Source: Alphaproteobacteria bacterium
GTDB taxonomy: Bacteria; Pseudomonadota; Alphaproteobacteria; Rhizobiales; Devosiaceae
NCBI GenBank assembly: GCA_018820005.1
Contig: JAHJOS010000701.1
Coordinates: 1-9,978 of the forward strand
Length of the DNA: 9,978 bases
Direction of reading: 5' to 3'
This document shows positions 7,566 through 9,978 of this stretch, piece by piece. The notes under the pieces are model-generated. The model saw nothing but the letters and a program-made list of their open reading frames with translations. It ran no database searches and was not told the origin of the DNA. Positions within the stretch are counted from its first letter, which is position 1. The number at the start of each line of letters is the position of its first letter. A program made the position numbers and the translations under genes.

Positions 7566-8665
7566 GGCGTTGCTCCCTTGATGGTCAGGCCCGCGCCAAG
7601 CGCCAGGCTGTCGAGATCGCCGCGGTCAAAAGCCTGCGGATAGGCCGTCACCGCGCTGTCGAAGGCGGCCTGTGCTTTGGCCGTGTCACCCAGCACCAGA
7701 TAGGCACGCACCAATTGCGTCCATTCGGCGACGCTTCCGCCATTCTCGGCCAGTCGGGCGGCAAGGCCGGACACCATCTGGCCGATCATTTCGGCATCGG
7801 GACCAGAGGTCGGCACGGCGCCCTGCCCGGGGTCAACGCCATCGTTCTGGGCGACGACCAGCCCCTGCTGGGCGGCCGGGAGCCAGGCCTCGTCGCCCTT
7901 GGAGAGCGCCAGAACGTCATTCCAGGCGGCGATAGCGGCAGGATAGTCACCGCGCCGCGTCAGCTCGGCCGCCAGATAAAGGCGCGAGCGAACATGGAGG
8001 GGGTCGCTTGCCGCAGCGGCGCGCAGCAGGTCCATGGCCTCAGGAGAGCCGGCGTCGGGCGTAGCAAACAGCAGCGACTGGGCCAGCCGGGTCTGCAGGT
8101 CCGGCGTCGCGCCGTCCAGCGCAATGATGCGCCGATAGGCCTCGGCGGCATCGTCATAGCGACCCAGTTCAAGATAGGCAGGCGCAATCACCGTCCAACC
8201 GCGCAGATCGTCCGGATTGGCCGCCAATGCCTTTTCGATGCTGGAGATCGCCGATTCGAGATCAACCGATTGCGCGGCAGCCTCCGGGCGATCCGCCAAT
8301 GGCTGGCTGGGCATCTCGGGATGACCCAGCATGGCATAGAGTACCAGCGCCAGGACGGCCGTGGCGGCCAGGCCGCCCAGCAGCGGAACCCGTCCAAGCT
8401 CGCCACGCGCCCGCCTGGTCCTGGTTGCCTCCGCGTTGTGGCGCAGGATTTCGCGCGCGAGTTCGCCCCGCGCGGCCTCCGCATCGCCCTCGCCGAGCTT
8501 GCCTGCGGCGACGTCAGCGTCAATCCCTGACAAAACAAGCCTAAAATGGCTGTTGGCATCGTCCAATTCGGGTGCTGCTGCGTTGACCAGCCGCGGACCA
8601 GCCGCGTAAAAAAGTGCAACGCAGGCAATGGCAGTTACGGCAATGGCAATTAACCAGAAGATCAT
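7562..8665 (-). CDS. ccmI: Cytochrome c biogenesis factor CcmI (CycH), TPR protein
   Basis: CcmI is the apocytochrome c chaperone of the heme-ligation complex; its TPR part holds the apocytochrome C-terminus and presents it to CcmH/CcmF. The 367-residue product begins with a membrane helix (about 2-22, FWLIAIAVTAIACVALFYAA), then a cytoplasmic loop with a helical, charged segment (about 34-90, ending TRTRRARGELGR), a second membrane helix at about 94-114, and a periplasmic region of TPR-like helices. One clear repeat is YLELGRYDDAAEAYRRIIAL (164-183). The layout of two helices, an intervening loop and TPRs is typical of separate alphaproteobacterial CcmI. ATG at 8665 is chosen because it gives the standard hydrophobic N-terminus, though no strong Shine-Dalgarno precedes it. 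It is the first gene of the ccm operon, divergent from the plus-strand flavoprotein gene. Confidence 0.93.
   Translation of the reverse strand: MIFWLIAIAVTAIACVALFYAAGPRLVNAAAPELDDANSHFRLVLSGIDADVAAGKLGEGDAEAARGELAREILRHNAEATRTRRARGELGRVPLLGGLAATAVLALVLYAMLGHPEMPSQPLADRPEAAAQSVDLESAISSIEKALAANPDDLRGWTVIAPAYLELGRYDDAAEAYRRIIALDGATPDLQTRLAQSLLFATPDAGSPEAMDLLRAAAASDPLHVRSRLYLAAELTRRGDYPAAIAAWNDVLALSKGDEAWLPAAQQGLVVAQNDGVDPGQGAVPTSGPDAEMIGQMVSGLAARLAENGGSVAEWTQLVRAYLVLGDTAKAQAAFDSAVTAYPQAFDRGDLDSLALGAGLTIKGATP
7573..7579 (-). promoter_or_regulatory. Ribosome binding site of ccmE inside the ccmI 3' end
   Basis: AAGGGAG on the minus strand, 7 bases before the ccmE ATG at 7565, lies within the last codons of ccmI. 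It supports independent re-initiation on ccmE next to the ATGA stop/start overlap. Confidence 0.7.
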
Positions 8666-8709
8666 GGGCCAACAATGCTTGACGCCGGCACGCGGCTACG
8701 TGGGTCCCT

Positions 8710-8739
8710 GTATAAGCGCCCCGTCGCGAAAAACCACAA
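8710..8739 (-). promoter_or_regulatory. Candidate promoter of the ccmIEFH operon
   Basis: On the minus strand TTGTGG (8739-8734) and TTATAC (8715-8710) are separated by 18 bases, a weak but plausible housekeeping -35/-10 pair. It would start transcription near 8703 and give a leader of about 38 bases before ccmI. The T-rich stretch around the -35 comes from two A5 tracts on the plus strand (8729-8733 and 8738-8742). Matches are partial, so this is a candidate only. Confidence 0.3.
8711..8716 (+). promoter_or_regulatory. Candidate -10 element for the plus-strand flavoprotein gene
   Basis: TATAAG lies 72 bases before the ATG at 8789 and is the only good -10-like hexamer in the intergenic region. 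No convincing -35 is found 16-18 bases upstream; a TTGACG is present but 26 bases away. It overlaps the candidate -10 of the ccm operon on the other strand, so the two directions could compete. Confidence 0.25.
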
Positions 8740-8788
8740 AAACACGGAACCTTGAGCCGGACGCATTGCCACAGGCAGTCGCCACCGC

Positions 8789-9853
8789 ATGACAGAGACC
8801 CGCGTCGACTTTGCCATCGTGGGCGCGACGCCTCAGGCCATGCTGGTGGCCGGACTGCTGGCGGGCACGCACGGCCGCTCGGTCGTCCTACAGGGCGAAA
8901 CCCATGCCGGCCACCGCCTGGCCCGCAATTTTGATCTGTCGATCGGGCCGATCACGCGACCGCAGAGCTGGGCCCTGCTCGGCCAGAGCGTTGCGGATGT
9001 GCATCGGCTGGCCACCAAGATCGGCAAACGAGCTGCAGTGACGCGGCTTGATCCGCTGCTGGTGGCGCGCACCGATGCGAGCGTGCAGGCGCTGGGCCAT
9101 ATCCAGCACATGGCTGCCGGCTTCGGCCTGGCGGCAGAGCCGTTTCGGGGCACGGGGCTGGTGAAGGGCGATACGGGGCTGGTGTTGCGCGACGCGGTCA
9201 TGCTGCAGTTCGGCGCAGCCGATGCAGCAATCGACAGCTGGCTTGGCGCACAGGGCGTGCGGCGGCTCGCAACCGGCGAGCAGTTCGCCATCCACGCCGA
9301 TGGCAGTGCGACGCTGGCGCTTGAGGCCGAGACCATCGTGGCCGCACAGACTATTCTGGCAGACGATGCCGCGCTGATCGAGCATATGAGTGGCCACGAC
9401 TGGCCCGAGCTGCTCAAGCGCCAGGTCGCAAGCACCGTGATGACCGGCCCGGTGCCGACGCTGGCCGCACCGCTGCTGCATGATCTGGACACCGCACTGT
9501 GGGTGCAGCAGCAGGCCGGGCGCAGCCTGATCGCCCATGGCCCGGGATCCGTCGGGGCAGTCTGTCGGGCCCTGGCCGGGCTGGTGGGCGAGGAACGGCG
9601 TTTCGAACAGGCGGGGCAGTCCGAATATACAAATGTCGTCACCGAGGATGGCGCGCCCGCCGTTGGTCGCTGGCAGGGCACGGGCCCCGATGTCCTGGCC
9701 GGCTTTGGCAGCATCGGAGCCTTTGTGGCGCCGGCCATTGCGCGCTGGCTTTGCGGCGCAGCAACAGCGGACGAAAATGCCTGGATGGCAGCACGGCTGG
9801 TCAACCGCAATCCGGGCGACGGGGCGATTGCCGAATGGGGCGCCCTGTCATGA
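8789..9853 (+). CDS. DAO-family FAD-dependent oxidoreductase homologue, sarcosine oxidase beta-like, degenerate
   Basis: A 354-residue cytoplasmic protein, shorter than typical sarcosine oxidase beta or related amine/amino-acid oxidases (around 400). The N-terminus has the beta-alpha-beta shape of a Rossmann nucleotide-binding fold (VDFAIVGATPQAMLVAGLLA, residues 6-25), but the usual GXGXXG reads G12-A-T14-P-Q-A17, and the end of the second strand (SVVLQGE) has Q35 where an acidic ribose-binding residue is normal. The C-terminus keeps the DAO-family closing motif: VTEDGAPAVGR (284-294), GFGSIGAFVAPAIARWL (305-321). The middle is weakly recognisable. No signal peptide or membrane helix. Its stop overlaps the next ATG by 4 bases (ATGA), so the two are coupled and probably form a complex, as sarcosine oxidase-like alpha and beta subunits do. 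The start at 8789 has only a weak, distant AGG. The substrate is unknown; it could be a non-catalytic or FAD-weak partner subunit. Confidence 0.75.
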   Translation: MTETRVDFAIVGATPQAMLVAGLLAGTHGRSVVLQGETHAGHRLARNFDLSIGPITRPQSWALLGQSVADVHRLATKIGKRAAVTRLDPLLVARTDASVQALGHIQHMAAGFGLAAEPFRGTGLVKGDTGLVLRDAVMLQFGAADAAIDSWLGAQGVRRLATGEQFAIHADGSATLALEAETIVAAQTILADDAALIEHMSGHDWPELLKRQVASTVMTGPVPTLAAPLLHDLDTALWVQQQAGRSLIAHGPGSVGAVCRALAGLVGEERRFEQAGQSEYTNVVTEDGAPAVGRWQGTGPDVLAGFGSIGAFVAPAIARWLCGAATADENAWMAARLVNRNPGDGAIAEWGALS

Positions 9854-9978
9854 AGGGCCAGCCCGCTCGCCTCGACGCCGCAACTGCCGGACCGCTCAGC
9901 GGCGCCGCTATTGATCGCTCCCGGCCGCTGCAGTTCCGGCTCGATGGCCGCACCATTGCCGGCTTTGTCGGCGATACT
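9850..9978 (+). CDS. 2Fe-2S (Fer2_4) N-terminus resembling sarcosine oxidase alpha subunit, partial
   Basis: The first 43 codons of a gene that leaves the window on the right, found by translating from the ATG overlapping the preceding stop. After a short leader, residues 21-43 read like the opening of the ferredoxin-like domain at the N-terminus of heterotetrameric sarcosine oxidase alpha: IDRSRPLQFRLDGRTIAGF then VGDT, where the family has a proline after a basic residue, a DG(R/K) turn and a GDT(L) motif before the cluster cysteines. Those cysteines lie beyond the edge, so cluster binding cannot be checked. Alternatives are a stand-alone 2Fe-2S protein of HcnA type or a related amine dehydrogenase subunit. 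Coupling to the flavoprotein homologue favours a multi-subunit oxidoreductase. Confidence 0.7.
   Translation, partial: MKGQPARLDAATAGPLSGAAIDRSRPLQFRLDGRTIAGFVGDT

Noticed and set aside
6193..8530. Plus-strand open frames of about 320 codons opposite ccmF and ccmI (6193-7161 and 7544-8530).
   Set aside because: Low-complexity, charged or Arg/Gln-rich products that shadow well-supported ccm genes.
8833..9810. A 325-codon minus-strand open frame opposite the flavoprotein homologue.
   Set aside because: Ser/Ala/Pro-rich shadow product. The plus-strand frame has family motifs at both ends and an ATGA overlap with the next gene.

Overview
The window is a GC-rich chromosomal segment of an alphaproteobacterium. 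Gene order and protein style point to the Hyphomicrobiales (rhizobia-related), possibly a Devosia-like genus; the genus is only an impression. All supported genes from base 1 to 8665 lie on the minus strand, and a plus-strand pair begins at 8789. There are no rRNA, tRNA, CRISPR or insertion-sequence signals.

In transcription order on the minus strand: ccmI (8665-7562), ccmE (7565-7092), ccmF (7095-5125) and ccmH (5125-4661) form a tightly overlapping cytochrome c maturation operon. It covers the heme chaperone CcmE and the heme-ligation machinery CcmF/H/I; ccmABCD and ccmG are not here. A 133-base gap with a candidate heat-shock-type promoter leads to a DegP/HtrA-family periplasmic serine protease (4527-2989). 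After a 56-base gap holding a GC-rich hairpin come an OmpR-family response regulator (2932-2252) and, 3 bases on, a HAMP sensor histidine kinase (2248-827). Last is the N-terminal part of glnE, the glutamine synthetase adenylyltransferase/deadenylylase, which runs off the left edge. The order ccmI-ccmE-ccmF-ccmH-degP-RR-HK-glnE matches my recollection of the cycHJKL-degP1 neighbourhood of rhizobia, so this is ancestral core genome and not an accessory island.

Functionally, the ccm block builds c-type cytochromes in the periplasm. DegP is an envelope protein-quality-control protease. The two-component pair is placed where an envelope-stress sensor would make sense, but its signal cannot be read from the sequence. 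GlnE belongs to nitrogen control and probably shares the locus only by conserved linkage.

On the right, divergent from ccmI across a 123-base intergenic region, is a two-gene plus-strand unit: a short DAO-family (sarcosine oxidase beta-like) flavoprotein homologue with a degenerate nucleotide-binding motif, overlapping by 4 bases the start of a gene resembling the 2Fe-2S N-terminus of sarcosine oxidase alpha. This pair is the least ordinary part of the window. I see no convincing undescribed system elsewhere. Long plus-strand open frames opposite the minus-strand genes are read as shadows of codon bias.
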